DNA of 64,000 nt from an uncultured Fidelibacterota bacterium (GCA_937888365.1 CALBFA010000042.1:1-64000); one strand, 5' to 3'. Shown: positions 27,063 to 37,008, numbered from the stretch's first letter. The notes: generated by a model from the sequence alone, not told the origin. A program made the numbers and translations.

Positions 27063-28685
27063 ATGAGTGTTCGCATCTTAAACAAAAACTCAACTCGCTC
27101 TTGTTCCCGCATTTCAATGCTGATTGCTTTCCTATTATTGATAATGACCTCCACATTGTTTTCCCAAATGACAGGCAATTTTCAAGGCCGAGTTGGGATG
27201 GATTTAAGTGATACATCGTCTGTAAAAAATGCCCTAACCCATGTCGAACAATTGCAGCTATCATGGCGAGGCAATAGTGCTTTATGGGGAGCATATCGTC
27301 TGCAACTTGGCGGTGTCATGCATGGCAACGGCGCACAAGAAACATTTAATATTTTTCCTGAATATAATATTGCGACGCGTTACAAATTTTGGAAAAATGT
27401 CAACATCGATGTGTATAGTGATTGGCATGTATTGAATCCTCTCACAATTAAGCCAGATGAATTAGTGGGTCGCCAACGCATCAGCGGATTTAAAGTAAAT
27501 ACAACTCTGCCGTGGAATATCCATGTGTCTTTGGGCTTAGGATATCGGACGACGACAGGAGAGTATCAAAAGTACGCAGGTCTCGCCAATGATATTGCGT
27601 TGAGCAAGCACTTTGCTAAAAATACGCTACGTTTTTGGATGCATAATATCTCAGATATTGTGGACAGCAATGTTGTGATGCCAAGTCGTTGGGGTCTTGA
27701 TGGTCGCGGTGAAATTTATGGTGTAAAATGGAGCTCTCGACATGGGAATTATACCTATTCAGGAAAACATTTTGTTCAGAGTTCTCATTTTTTAGAAAAA
27801 GATTTAACACCTAAAATTAAATCTCGTGGCGAAATCAATCTTTACGATTTCGAACAAAAATCGGTTTTTTTTCATCGTCTATCAATGAATTGGACCAACC
27901 GTATGACCGTGTCTAAAAATATAACGGCCATAACGCTCCTCGCTCGTGACCGCGTTACAGAACAAGATAGCTTGGATCGAATTCATTGGCGAAAATATGC
28001 CATAGGCTTGGCATGGAATATTGGAAAAGTAAATCAGTTCAATGGCGAATTTATTATGGGATATAAGCAATCGGCCTCCTATGGACACGGGCTTGATATC
28101 ACCTATAATGAAGATGCGAAATGGAACATCATGCAATCGAAATCCATGAAAATGAGTCTGAAAGATGTATTCTTTGCCGAACTGTTTTCACGAATGGATA
28201 TTCCGAATCAATCAATGATGTACGACATGGATCATCATCTAGAATTCGTTACAGAGTTTCGTCCTCAACAAAAATTCTCGATTCAAAATAGAATTTTCGT
28301 GCAAAATCATTTCGGCTCTGACTTAAATTTTTCTTATGACACGTTGAGAAATCATGTAACGGATCAACTCGCATTTAAAATGACAGGACAATCGCTTCAA
28401 AGTTTTTCCAGCTTTTCAACGATAATGGACATGGATTCCTCAGACGTTAGTTTCCGAGTGGATTCGCGACTTTATCTTAAAACCAGCTCCACAACATCCT
28501 TGCGTTTTTGGGGCGGCTATCGTTTTGGTTCGTCAATATATGATGACTTAGGTCAGGCATCTGCCTTGTTTCGCTTCTCTTATCCACGATGGACATGGGC
28601 GGCAGAATGGCTGTATTTTGGATATCCTGCCCTTGATCAACCCAAGGAATCGCAACTCTGGTTCCGTTTTACGAGGCGTCTATGA
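27063..28685 (+). CDS. Outer-membrane beta-barrel (candidate porin of the cytochrome conduit)
   Basis: A 540-residue exported protein with a signal peptide ending LFSQM. The mature sequence is rich in alternating aromatic/polar strands (LQLSWRGNSALWGAYRLQLGG; TWAAEWLYFGYPAL) and ends LWFRFTRRL, typical of outer-membrane barrels of about 20-26 strands. It lacks the CXXC motif of MtrB, so it is not a plain MtrB orthologue. It lies 2 bp after the propeller lipoprotein and overlaps the 12-heme cytochrome by four bases, as porin genes do in porin-cytochrome clusters. Confidence 0.65.
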   Translation: MSVRILNKNSTRSCSRISMLIAFLLLIMTSTLFSQMTGNFQGRVGMDLSDTSSVKNALTHVEQLQLSWRGNSALWGAYRLQLGGVMHGNGAQETFNIFPEYNIATRYKFWKNVNIDVYSDWHVLNPLTIKPDELVGRQRISGFKVNTTLPWNIHVSLGLGYRTTTGEYQKYAGLANDIALSKHFAKNTLRFWMHNISDIVDSNVVMPSRWGLDGRGEIYGVKWSSRHGNYTYSGKHFVQSSHFLEKDLTPKIKSRGEINLYDFEQKSVFFHRLSMNWTNRMTVSKNITAITLLARDRVTEQDSLDRIHWRKYAIGLAWNIGKVNQFNGEFIMGYKQSASYGHGLDITYNEDAKWNIMQSKSMKMSLKDVFFAELFSRMDIPNQSMMYDMDHHLEFVTEFRPQQKFSIQNRIFVQNHFGSDLNFSYDTLRNHVTDQLAFKMTGQSLQSFSSFSTIMDMDSSDVSFRVDSRLYLKTSSTTSLRFWGGYRFGSSIYDDLGQASALFRFSYPRWTWAAEWLYFGYPALDQPKESQLWFRFTRRL

Positions 28686-30265
28686 GATTTATAAAAATGT
28701 TTACGCCCATTAAACGAAGCATACTCTTAATCGGTATCGGATTGCTTTCAATTTCATCTGTTTGGTCACAAGACTCAACGGAAACAATTTCAAAGTTGGC
28801 AAATTCACCTCATGATTTCACGTCATATTTGGATTCATTGCGCATTGCATCAGGCGAAGAAAAGCTAAGCAATATCACCGTGTGTCGCCAATGTCATGCA
28901 CCGAGTTTAAAACCCGGTTTAGAGCCTCTTTGGGATCGTCAAAATCCTGGCACAAATTTTCATGTTGATAAACATAAAAAAGATTTAAGTGAGGGCTTGC
29001 CCACGGATGGCGGAAGTCGTCGATGTTTGGCATGTCATGATGGTGTTATGGCGAAAGGCTTTCCCAAACGTGATGTCGAAAGCCAAGTTTCATTGGAAAA
29101 GGACGTCAATTCGCATCTCTATACACACCTTTTTAATATGACGTCAAGTAATATCGATTCGGCGCTTCATGTGTATAACAGTCGTGTTTCTTGTGGATCA
29201 TGTCATAATCCTCATAACAATGACAATGGCTCGTTTCTAAGAATTTCGACGCAAGATGGCGCATTGTGTTTAGGATGTCACGTCATGCCTAATTGGGAAA
29301 TATCCAGCCATGTTTCGCCGCTAGATGAACGTTACGGCAATCATTTTATGAAAGACGGCTGCCTTCAATGTCATGACATCCATGGAACGCCGGGAACAAC
29401 ATCATTATTAGCCAAAAATGAAGCGGAGCTGTGTTTAGCGTGTCATGATGCATCTATAAATAATGATGACGAAATAACCGCGAAACAGAATCTTAAAGAA
29501 GTTTTTGAAAAACCATACGCCCATCCAATATTTTTTGAATCTGGAAAAGGTGACGATGGCTTAAATCATGAACGCGGAGTTTTGTGCAGTGATTGTCATA
29601 ATCCTCATGAAATAACGCATTTCAATGAACCCATGTTAAATGGTGCTTTAAAAGGTGTTGATGGCGTGGACGAAGACGGAAACGAATTGAGCGCCAGTCA
29701 TTTCGAATACGAAATTTGCGCAAAATGTCATAATGGTAACTCGGAAAAAATGTTGGCAGAAAATATTGACCGACTTTTCTCGCCTATGAATCAAAGTTTC
29801 CATCCTGTCAAAGCGCCTGGAAATAATCCGAATGTTCCCTCATTAAAAAAAGATTTATCTGAACAATCATTGATTACGTGTAGCGATTGCCATGGTAATA
29901 ATGACAAAGCAGGCGCCGCTGGACCTCATGGTTCCGACGTGGCGCATATTTTAAAATTTGATTATTCGGAAAATCCTTTTGCATCACCTGGTTCTGACGA
30001 TTTATGTATGAGTTGTCATAATTTGAGACGCCTAAAATCGGATGTGGGATTTAAATTCCATAGTTTGCATATCAATCAAGGCAATTTCGCCTGCGCCGCC
30101 TGTCATAATCCTCATGGACGAGTCAACGAGCCAGGCTTGGTTGACATCGATTTACCTTGGATACTAGCGGTTAATGGCGAAAAATCAGTAGAGGCGCGCG
30201 AGCCTGGCCATGGAAATTGCACTTTATCTTGCCATGGTGTTGATCACCGTGGACAATCCTATTAA
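28682..30265 (+). CDS. Dodecaheme c-type cytochrome
   Basis: A 527-residue exported cytochrome with a signal peptide ending SVWSQ. There are 11 CXXCH motifs (for example CRQCH, CLACH, CGSCH, CLQCH, CAACH) and a final CTLSCH (CX3CH) near the C-terminus. Several are in CHNPH context, similar to the 18-heme protein, which suggests shared ancestry. It overlaps the barrel gene (ATGA), so the two are probably made in fixed ratio and may form the conduit pair. It is the last gene of the cluster. Confidence 0.87.
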   Translation: MRFIKMFTPIKRSILLIGIGLLSISSVWSQDSTETISKLANSPHDFTSYLDSLRIASGEEKLSNITVCRQCHAPSLKPGLEPLWDRQNPGTNFHVDKHKKDLSEGLPTDGGSRRCLACHDGVMAKGFPKRDVESQVSLEKDVNSHLYTHLFNMTSSNIDSALHVYNSRVSCGSCHNPHNNDNGSFLRISTQDGALCLGCHVMPNWEISSHVSPLDERYGNHFMKDGCLQCHDIHGTPGTTSLLAKNEAELCLACHDASINNDDEITAKQNLKEVFEKPYAHPIFFESGKGDDGLNHERGVLCSDCHNPHEITHFNEPMLNGALKGVDGVDEDGNELSASHFEYEICAKCHNGNSEKMLAENIDRLFSPMNQSFHPVKAPGNNPNVPSLKKDLSEQSLITCSDCHGNNDKAGAAGPHGSDVAHILKFDYSENPFASPGSDDLCMSCHNLRRLKSDVGFKFHSLHINQGNFACAACHNPHGRVNEPGLVDIDLPWILAVNGEKSVEAREPGHGNCTLSCHGVDHRGQSY

Positions 30266-30584
30266 GCACTAAAATAGCGCTCCAATAATCGCTGGTTTTT
30301 AGCAAAATAGGCTATGAATTTCAGACAATAAATCAGATAATATCGCATTGATATATGGCTCAAAACGAAGTAAAAAACTCCTGGAATTTATGATGTATCA
30401 TAATGATAATAAAGATGTTATGGTTCTAATAATGAGTGAATATTGTTCATCAAAGTTAATGTTACATAATCGAAATAACTTCCGTGTGCTCACTACTAGC
30501 ATTTCATCGTAATTGTTGTAAGTTCTGCGCACAAAAAATATGAAGTTGTTTAAAGAAATAATTAACCAAATTAAGGATACGATC
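30266..30584. other. Intergenic region after the cytochrome cluster
   Basis: An AT-rich stretch of 319 bp. A weak hairpin AGCG (30276-30279)/CGCT (30290-30293) followed by GGTTTTT may terminate the cytochrome transcript. The rest should hold the promoter of the peptide transporter, but I see no clear consensus or riboswitch. Confidence 0.35.
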
Positions 30585-32498
30585 ATGAAAAGAAGCCTTT
30601 TGAGTGTTTTAGTTCTAGCTCTTATTATCAATTTAGTCAGTTGCGGTGGTGGTGAATCCGTACCGATTTCACTTCGGACGAAACCAGTTTCAGTAAAAAT
30701 ATATGATACTCCAAAAGGAGCGGATCCTGCTGTATCAGCAGAGATGGGTGGAAAAGGTTTCGAAGCCCTTGCAGATAAACTAGGATATGAAACTTATATT
30801 GGCGAAAACGAAGCAGACCCTGCCGCTAAAAAAGGTGGTCGTATTACAACGCGCATAACAGAATTCCCTGCATCTTTAAGAACCGTTGGGAAGGATAGTA
30901 ACTATGACGTTCTATCCTCCATAGATGGTTTAGTGTATGAACGATTGATGAGTTATGAATATAAAACAAGCAGCTTTACGCGTGGGCTTGCGACGCATTG
31001 GTATATTTCAGAAGATCAGAAAACATTTCGTTATCGCATTAATCCTGATGCACGCTGGTCCGATGGAAAACCCGTAACAGCAGAAGATGTTGTTGCATCC
31101 TGGAAACTGAATGTCGATGAAGGCATCCTTGAGCCCTATTCAAATATGCTGTATTCAAAATATTCAGAGCCTAAAGCCATTAGCAAATATATTGTTGAAA
31201 CATCTGTTACGGAAGACAACTGGCGTTTGTTTTTCTACTTTTCTGTTTCAATGGGTATTATGCCCGCTCATCATTTAAATGATGTAACCGGTGCTGAATA
31301 TCTCAAAAAATATCAATTCGATATGATGCCCGGTTCAGGTCCTTACGTTGTGGATTCGGCCAAAGTTAAAAAAGGGAAATCATTGACTCTCGTAAGACGT
31401 AACGACTGGTGGGGAGCTAATTTAGCAGAAAGTAAAGGCGCTTATAATTTTGATGAAATCAAATTTATTGTCGTTTCCGATGATCGTTTGACACTTGAAA
31501 AATTCAAAAAAGGCGAAATTGACATTAACTTTGTGACACGTGCACAATGGTGGGTTGAAGAATTTGATGAAACAAGAACAGATTTTGACGCACTCCATCG
31601 TGGACTTATTCAAAAACAAAAAACATTCAACTTTCATTGGAAGGGCATCTCAGGGCTTGCATTTAATATGCGTCGTGCTCCTTTTAATGACATCAAAATT
31701 CGAAAAGCGTTTGCGCGTTTATGGAATAGAGATTTACTCATTGATAAATTATTTTTCAATGAATATGGTAAGTTAAATTCATATTTCCCTGGTGGAATCT
31801 ATCAGAATCAAAATAACCCAATGATTGAATACGATCCTGAAGAAGCGATTGCCCTTTTGGCTGAAGCCGGTTGGAAAGATCGAGATAACGAAGGATGGCT
31901 GGTAAAGGATGGTAAAATCTTTGAACTGGAAATGGGAATTGATCAGTCTCTCGAACGTATTTTTACGCCGTATCAAGAAGAACTTGCAAAAGCAGGGATT
32001 AAACTCAATCTTCGCTATGTGACATCCCAAACGATGTTTAAAAATGTTATGAATGAACGTGATTTTGACATCCATTATCAAGGTTGGACGGGTTTGATGT
32101 TCCCGAACCCAGAAAGTTCATTCCATTCCAATATGGCGGATGTTGGTGGCACAACGAATATTACGGGACTTAAAGATCCACGTGTTGATGCCCTATGCGA
32201 CGAATATAACGAAAGTACAGACGCAAAACGTCGTGTTGACATAATTCGGGAAATGGATGGCATCATCGCTGATATAGAACCTTATGCATTAGGATGGTTC
32301 GCGCCTTATACGCAACGCTACGGATATTGGAATAAATTCGGGATTCCTGCAAATCCATTTGGTTATTCTGGCGATTGGAAATCTTTATTTAGTCTTTGGT
32401 ATATTAAGCCAGACATGGCTGTTCAAGTCGATAAAGCAATGAAAGATCCATCCATGACTTTTCCATATAACAAACATATTGTTACAGCTGAAAAGTAA
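30585..32498 (+). CDS. Peptide ABC transporter substrate-binding lipoprotein (YejA-like)
   Basis: A family 5 extracellular solute-binding protein of 637 residues that delivers peptides to the permeases encoded next. The lipoprotein signal ends LVSCGGG. The family block WSDGKPVTAEDVVASWKL is present. NDWWGANL...YNFDEIKF, FKKGEIDI and FNMRRAPFNDIKIRKAF resemble YejA. The start ATG 30585 has AAGGA upstream; an earlier in-frame ATG at 30540 would add 15 residues before the signal. It begins a five-gene importer operon. Confidence 0.88.
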   Translation: MKRSLLSVLVLALIINLVSCGGGESVPISLRTKPVSVKIYDTPKGADPAVSAEMGGKGFEALADKLGYETYIGENEADPAAKKGGRITTRITEFPASLRTVGKDSNYDVLSSIDGLVYERLMSYEYKTSSFTRGLATHWYISEDQKTFRYRINPDARWSDGKPVTAEDVVASWKLNVDEGILEPYSNMLYSKYSEPKAISKYIVETSVTEDNWRLFFYFSVSMGIMPAHHLNDVTGAEYLKKYQFDMMPGSGPYVVDSAKVKKGKSLTLVRRNDWWGANLAESKGAYNFDEIKFIVVSDDRLTLEKFKKGEIDINFVTRAQWWVEEFDETRTDFDALHRGLIQKQKTFNFHWKGISGLAFNMRRAPFNDIKIRKAFARLWNRDLLIDKLFFNEYGKLNSYFPGGIYQNQNNPMIEYDPEEAIALLAEAGWKDRDNEGWLVKDGKIFELEMGIDQSLERIFTPYQEELAKAGIKLNLRYVTSQTMFKNVMNERDFDIHYQGWTGLMFPNPESSFHSNMADVGGTTNITGLKDPRVDALCDEYNESTDAKRRVDIIREMDGIIADIEPYALGWFAPYTQRYGYWNKFGIPANPFGYSGDWKSLFSLWYIKPDMAVQVDKAMKDPSMTFPYNKHIVTAEK

Positions 32499-32511
32499 CC
32501 AAGGATAAATT

Positions 32512-33768
32512 ATGTTTCAATATATCATCAGAAGATTACTGTTGATGATTCCGACATTTTTCGGCATCACAATACTCGTCTTTTCAATATTACAAATTGT
32601 ACCAGGTGGCCCATTAGAACAAGAACTGTTACGCATTCGCTCTGCCATGATGACGGGTGGCGAAGCTGGCGGCGGTAGCGGTGGCAGCGGGGTCATTATT
32701 GAGATTCCTGAAGAAGCACTCAATCGCCTAAAACAGTATTACGGTTTAGATCAACCAGGTGTCATCCGATATTTAATTTGGCTCGGTGTTTGGCCCAAGG
32801 AAATCAATAATTACGAGTTTTCTATCCCCTTGGGAGAGCTGGCAACGACAAAAGAGTTTAGCACCGGCGATGTTCTAAATATTACTAAGAATGGTGATAA
32901 TATTGAAGTCTCTTCGGGTGATGGCAAGAAATGGCTCGGTACCATTATAGAAGTTGAAGAAGGGACAGGCCTTATAAAAGGCAAGGTTTACCAGAAAAAA
33001 TTTGGTGGGATTTTAACAGGCGATTTGGGCGTTTCTTATACGTATTCCGAGTCCGTATGGAATCTTATCAAAGCACGACTTCATATTTCTGCCTATTTCG
33101 GCATCATCAGTTTTCTACTTTCCTATATTATTTGTATTCCCCTCGGTATTTTTAAAGCCATCAAACATGGCTCTACTTTTGACACGGTTACAAGTGTTAT
33201 CGTGTTCGTGGGCTACTCGATTCCTGGTTTTATTCTTGGCGCTGTTTTACTCGTTTATTTCGGTGGCGGTAGTTTCTGGGATGTCTTTCCTCTCGGTGAA
33301 TTTAGATCCGAAGATTTTGAATATTTCACACTTGGCGAAAAAATAATCGACCAGTTGCAGCATACAGTGCTTCCTGTAATCGCCTATATGGTAGGCGCTT
33401 TTGCCACATTGACCGTGCTTATGAAAAACTCATTATTGGCTAATTTAAGTCAAGATTATGTCAGGACGGCTTTTGCGAAAGGCCTGTCAGAGCGTCGCGT
33501 TATCTTTTTTCATACGGTTCGTAATAGTCTTATTCCAATCGCAACAGGTATTGGTGGATTGTTAGGCGTTTGGCTTGCGGGTTCTTATTTGATTGAGCGC
33601 GTATTTAATATCGATGGCATTGGTATGTTAAGTTACATGGCTGTCATTAAGCGAGACTATCCAATTGTTATGGGATTTCTTGTGATTGCGACATTGATTC
33701 GTTTGCTTGGAAATCTTATTTCTGATATGGCTTACGCCGCCATTGACCCAAGAATTCGATTTAAATAA
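32512..33768 (+). CDS. Peptide ABC transporter permease (OppB/YejB-like)
   Basis: An inner-membrane permease of 418 residues. The N-terminus MFQYIIRRLLLMIPTFFGI is typical of DppB/OppB/YejB. The BPD_transp_1 domain fills the C-terminal 240 residues, with the EAA-like loop VRTAFAKGLSERRVIFFHTVRNSLIP. Residues about 45-175 form an enlarged periplasmic loop with a Gly/Ser-rich stretch (GGGSGGSG) and extra beta-rich sequence. This loop is longer than in E. coli YejB. It follows the binding protein by 13 bp. Confidence 0.88.
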   Translation: MFQYIIRRLLLMIPTFFGITILVFSILQIVPGGPLEQELLRIRSAMMTGGEAGGGSGGSGVIIEIPEEALNRLKQYYGLDQPGVIRYLIWLGVWPKEINNYEFSIPLGELATTKEFSTGDVLNITKNGDNIEVSSGDGKKWLGTIIEVEEGTGLIKGKVYQKKFGGILTGDLGVSYTYSESVWNLIKARLHISAYFGIISFLLSYIICIPLGIFKAIKHGSTFDTVTSVIVFVGYSIPGFILGAVLLVYFGGGSFWDVFPLGEFRSEDFEYFTLGEKIIDQLQHTVLPVIAYMVGAFATLTVLMKNSLLANLSQDYVRTAFAKGLSERRVIFFHTVRNSLIPIATGIGGLLGVWLAGSYLIERVFNIDGIGMLSYMAVIKRDYPIVMGFLVIATLIRLLGNLISDMAYAAIDPRIRFK

Positions 33769-33861
33769 TACGAAATTAATCTCTACTATGACTGTAATTT
33801 CAAAGTTGTCGATTGGTTGAAGGATTAGACCTATAAATTATCAAAGGAATAGACATCATTA

Positions 33862-34914
33862 ATGATTAAGAAAAAAACAACCTCACAATCCATATTTCAG
33901 AAACGACTGAAAAAATTTAAGGGCATGAAGCGTGGATATTATTCATTTATTATCCTCACGACGCTCTATGCATTGTCTTTTCTCAACCCACTTTTCATTA
34001 ATAGCAAAGCATTGATGGTGAGTTATGAGGACGATTGGTATTTTCCCATATTGCAATTTCACGAAGCCAAAACCTTTGGGCAAACGCACTATGGCGAGGC
34101 CAATTATCGTTCGCTTAAAAAAATGTGCGCAGAAGAAAATACAGGCAATTGGGTATTAATGCCCTTCTACCCCTATCACCCCAATGAATCTCTTTTAAGC
34201 GAAATTGATGGACAACCACCGACACCACCGTCATCTTTGCATTGGTTTGGCACAGATAATAGAGGTCGTGATGTTTTCGCGCGCTTGATTTACGGATTCA
34301 ATCTGTCAATTTCATTTGCGCTTATTGTAACATTATTTTCCTACCTTATCGGTGTTTCTATTGGAGCCGTTTTGGGATATTACGGTGGCAAAATTGATAT
34401 TTTTGGACAGCGATTTATCGAAATATTTGCGTCTGTGCCGTTTCTTTATCTTATGATTATTGTCAGCTCATTGCTTCAACCGCAATTTTTTCTACTTGTG
34501 GGCGTTCTTACGATGTTCGGATGGGTGGGAATGACCTACTACATTCGCGGCGAATTCTATCGTGAAAAAGCCAAGGACTATGTTTCCGCCGCTGTTTCTA
34601 TGGGTGCAAGTAATGCTCGCGTTATGTTTAAGCATATTTTGCCAAATGCATTAACGCCTATTATTACCTTCATGCCCTTTGCTGTTATCGGTTACATAAC
34701 GTCTCTCGTTTCACTTGATTTCTTAGGATTTGGACTCGCGCCACCCACACCGAGTTGGGGAGAATTAGTGAACCAAGGCATTAGTGACATCCGTTATTGG
34801 TGGCTCATTGTGTCGCCACTCGGTGCATCATTTACCACCTTATTACTCATAACTTTTATTGGTGAAGGCGTTAGAGAAGCTTTCGACCCACGTGTTTATT
34901 CACGGTTACGCTAG
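33862..34914 (+). CDS. Peptide ABC transporter permease (YejE-like)
   Basis: A 350-residue permease. After the first helix it has a long periplasmic segment (VSYEDDWYFPILQF...; GNWVLMPFYPY; PPTPPSSLHWFGTDNRGRDV) that matches the characteristic loop of YejE rather than OppC/DppC. The BPD domain follows, with the EAA loop YVSAAVSMGASNARVMFKHILPNA and the C-terminal FIGEGVREAFDPR. It is 93 bp after the first permease and 9 bp before the ATPase. Confidence 0.88.
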   Translation: MIKKKTTSQSIFQKRLKKFKGMKRGYYSFIILTTLYALSFLNPLFINSKALMVSYEDDWYFPILQFHEAKTFGQTHYGEANYRSLKKMCAEENTGNWVLMPFYPYHPNESLLSEIDGQPPTPPSSLHWFGTDNRGRDVFARLIYGFNLSISFALIVTLFSYLIGVSIGAVLGYYGGKIDIFGQRFIEIFASVPFLYLMIIVSSLLQPQFFLLVGVLTMFGWVGMTYYIRGEFYREKAKDYVSAAVSMGASNARVMFKHILPNALTPIITFMPFAVIGYITSLVSLDFLGFGLAPPTPSWGELVNQGISDIRYWWLIVSPLGASFTTLLLITFIGEGVREAFDPRVYSRLR

Positions 34915-34923
34915 AGGTATCTC

Positions 34924-35934
34924 ATGACGGAATTACGAAAAAAATTAATCGAAGTTAAGAATTTAAAGACCCATTTTTATACAGAAGCGGGTACAGCAAA
35001 AGCGGTGGATGGCGTTTCGTTTGATATCTATCAAGGGGAGGTTTTAGGCGTTGTCGGCGAGTCGGGTTCGGGCAAATCCGTGACGGCTTTAAGCATCAAT
35101 CGACTTATTCCCATGCCGCCGGGTGAAATCGTTGGTGGCGAAATATTGTACAACGGGAAAAATTTATTGGCGATGACGTTCGAAGAGATTCGGAACTATC
35201 GAGGCAAAGAAATTGCCATGATATTTCAAGAGCCTATGACGTCCCTCAATCCCGTTTTTCGCATTGATGTCCAAATGAACGAAGTCCTCATGAAACACGA
35301 AAATCTTTCATGGGACGAATCGAACAAACGAAGCGTTGAAATGCTTCGAGCCGTTGGAATGCCAGATCCTGAAAAACGCATGCGAGAATATCCGCACCAA
35401 TTCTCAGGTGGCATGCGCCAACGCGTAATGATTGCAATGGCATTGATTGCTAATCCTGCATTGCTCATTGCCGATGAACCAACGACAGCCCTTGATGTGA
35501 CGATTCAAGCTCAAATTCTTGACTTAATGATGAAAGTCAAAGAGTTGCGCGAAGAAGCCGCGATTTTGCTCATTACACACGATTTAGCCGTAGTTGCCGA
35601 AACATGCGATCGCGTCATCGTGATGTACGGTGGAAAAATTCAAGAGATTGCTGAAATTGAAGAGCTTTTCGCCAATCCATTGCATCCATACACGATTGGA
35701 CTTATGGCTTCAATCCCCCGACCCAGTCAAGACGGCGAAAAGATTGAGCGATTGAAAGCCATCAAAGGAATGGTGCCGCCTATTATAGAAATGCCAGTAG
35801 GATGCAAATTTTGTACACGTTGCGACGAAGCCAAAGATAAATGCGAAACGGAGCAGCCCGAATTGATAAATATGGGCAAGGATCATTTTGTCCGTTGCCA
35901 TAAGTATAGCGATGCAAATTTTGCAAACGCGTAA
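34924..35934 (+). CDS. Peptide ABC transporter ATPase (OppD-like)
   Basis: A 336-residue ATPase: Walker A GESGSGKS, signature FSGGMRQRVMIA, Walker B LLIADEPTTALD, switch His in LLITHDLAV. The C-terminal oligopeptide-transporter extension holds CKFCTRCDEAKDKC...RC, a Cys cluster that in some homologues binds an iron-sulfur cluster. In E. coli YejF the two ATPases are fused; here they are separate genes. Confidence 0.92.
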   Translation: MTELRKKLIEVKNLKTHFYTEAGTAKAVDGVSFDIYQGEVLGVVGESGSGKSVTALSINRLIPMPPGEIVGGEILYNGKNLLAMTFEEIRNYRGKEIAMIFQEPMTSLNPVFRIDVQMNEVLMKHENLSWDESNKRSVEMLRAVGMPDPEKRMREYPHQFSGGMRQRVMIAMALIANPALLIADEPTTALDVTIQAQILDLMMKVKELREEAAILLITHDLAVVAETCDRVIVMYGGKIQEIAEIEELFANPLHPYTIGLMASIPRPSQDGEKIERLKAIKGMVPPIIEMPVGCKFCTRCDEAKDKCETEQPELINMGKDHFVRCHKYSDANFANA

Positions 35935-35950
35935 GAGAATGTGATTGAAT

Positions 35951-36979
35951 ATGAATGAAAAATTAGATATAAAACCCTTGTTAAAAGTACGTGAGCTCCA
36001 TGTTCATTTCCCAATATTTGGCGGTATTCTTCAGCGCAAAGTTGCGGAAGTAAAAGCCGTCGATGGTGTGTCGTTTGATGTCTTTCCCGGTGAAACCGTT
36101 GGTGTTGTGGGTGAGTCGGGATGCGGAAAATCAACGCTGGGAAAAGCCATCCTAAATGTGTTGAGAATTACGGCTCCCGATGTACATGTTGCAGGCGAAA
36201 TAAGCATTGAAAAAGACGGCGAATATACGGATTTGAATACATTATCTAAAAAAGACATCATGCCATTTCGTGCTGATATTCAAATGATATTTCAGGATCC
36301 CTTCTCGTCGTTGAATCCGCGCATGATTGTACAAGACATCATTAAAGAACCGTTGGATTTACATACAAAACTTACAACGGATGAGAAAAAAGAAAAAGTT
36401 GCTTGGCTGCTAGATAAAGTCGGTCTTTCTCCCGAACAGGCGACGCGCTATCCTCATGAATTTTCCGGCGGGCAGCGTCAGCGAATTGGCATTGCACGGG
36501 CATTGGCAACGAATCCACGCATGATTATCGCCGATGAACCCGTCTCAGCTTTAGATGTTTCGATTCAAGCGCAAGTCATTAATTTAATGATGGATTTGCA
36601 GCAAGAATTCGATTTGACGAATATTTTCATCGCCCATGACTTGTCTGTCGTTGAGCATATTTCTGACCGAATAATAGTCATGTATTTAGGCTCAATTGTT
36701 GAAGTCGGAAAGTCCGATGATATTTATTACAATCCAAAACATCCCTACAGTAAAGCTCTTTTGTCCTCGGTTCCTGTACCAAACCCTGCTGCGAGAAATA
36801 AGACCCGCGTTGTGCTGACTGGCGATGTCCCGTCACCTCTTGCAAAGCCAAGTGGTTGTGGATTTAGAACACGCTGTCCCATTGCAAAACCAGAATGTGC
36901 CCAATCCATTCCCGAATTGAAAGATATGGGTGATGGTCATTTTATTGCATGTCCTATTGTGACAGAGGCAACTAGTTAA
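35951..36979 (+). CDS. Peptide ABC transporter ATPase (OppF-like)
   Basis: The partner ATPase of about 342 residues: Walker A GESGCGKST, signature FSGGQRQRIGIARAL, Walker B MIIADEPVSALD, switch His in IFIAHDLSVVEH. The C-terminal extension has CGFRTRCPIAKPEC...C, like OppD. The start is ATG 35951, though a TTG at 35945 is also in frame. It ends the importer operon. Confidence 0.92.
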   Translation: MNEKLDIKPLLKVRELHVHFPIFGGILQRKVAEVKAVDGVSFDVFPGETVGVVGESGCGKSTLGKAILNVLRITAPDVHVAGEISIEKDGEYTDLNTLSKKDIMPFRADIQMIFQDPFSSLNPRMIVQDIIKEPLDLHTKLTTDEKKEKVAWLLDKVGLSPEQATRYPHEFSGGQRQRIGIARALATNPRMIIADEPVSALDVSIQAQVINLMMDLQQEFDLTNIFIAHDLSVVEHISDRIIVMYLGSIVEVGKSDDIYYNPKHPYSKALLSSVPVPNPAARNKTRVVLTGDVPSPLAKPSGCGFRTRCPIAKPECAQSIPELKDMGDGHFIACPIVTEATS

Positions 36980-37008
36980 AAAATAAACCTTCGAAAAGAG
37001 GTTAATAT

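Noticed and set aside
27063-28685. Calling the barrel MtrB/PioB
   Set aside because: The N-terminal CXXC motif of MtrB is absent and no specific homology can be seen by eye.
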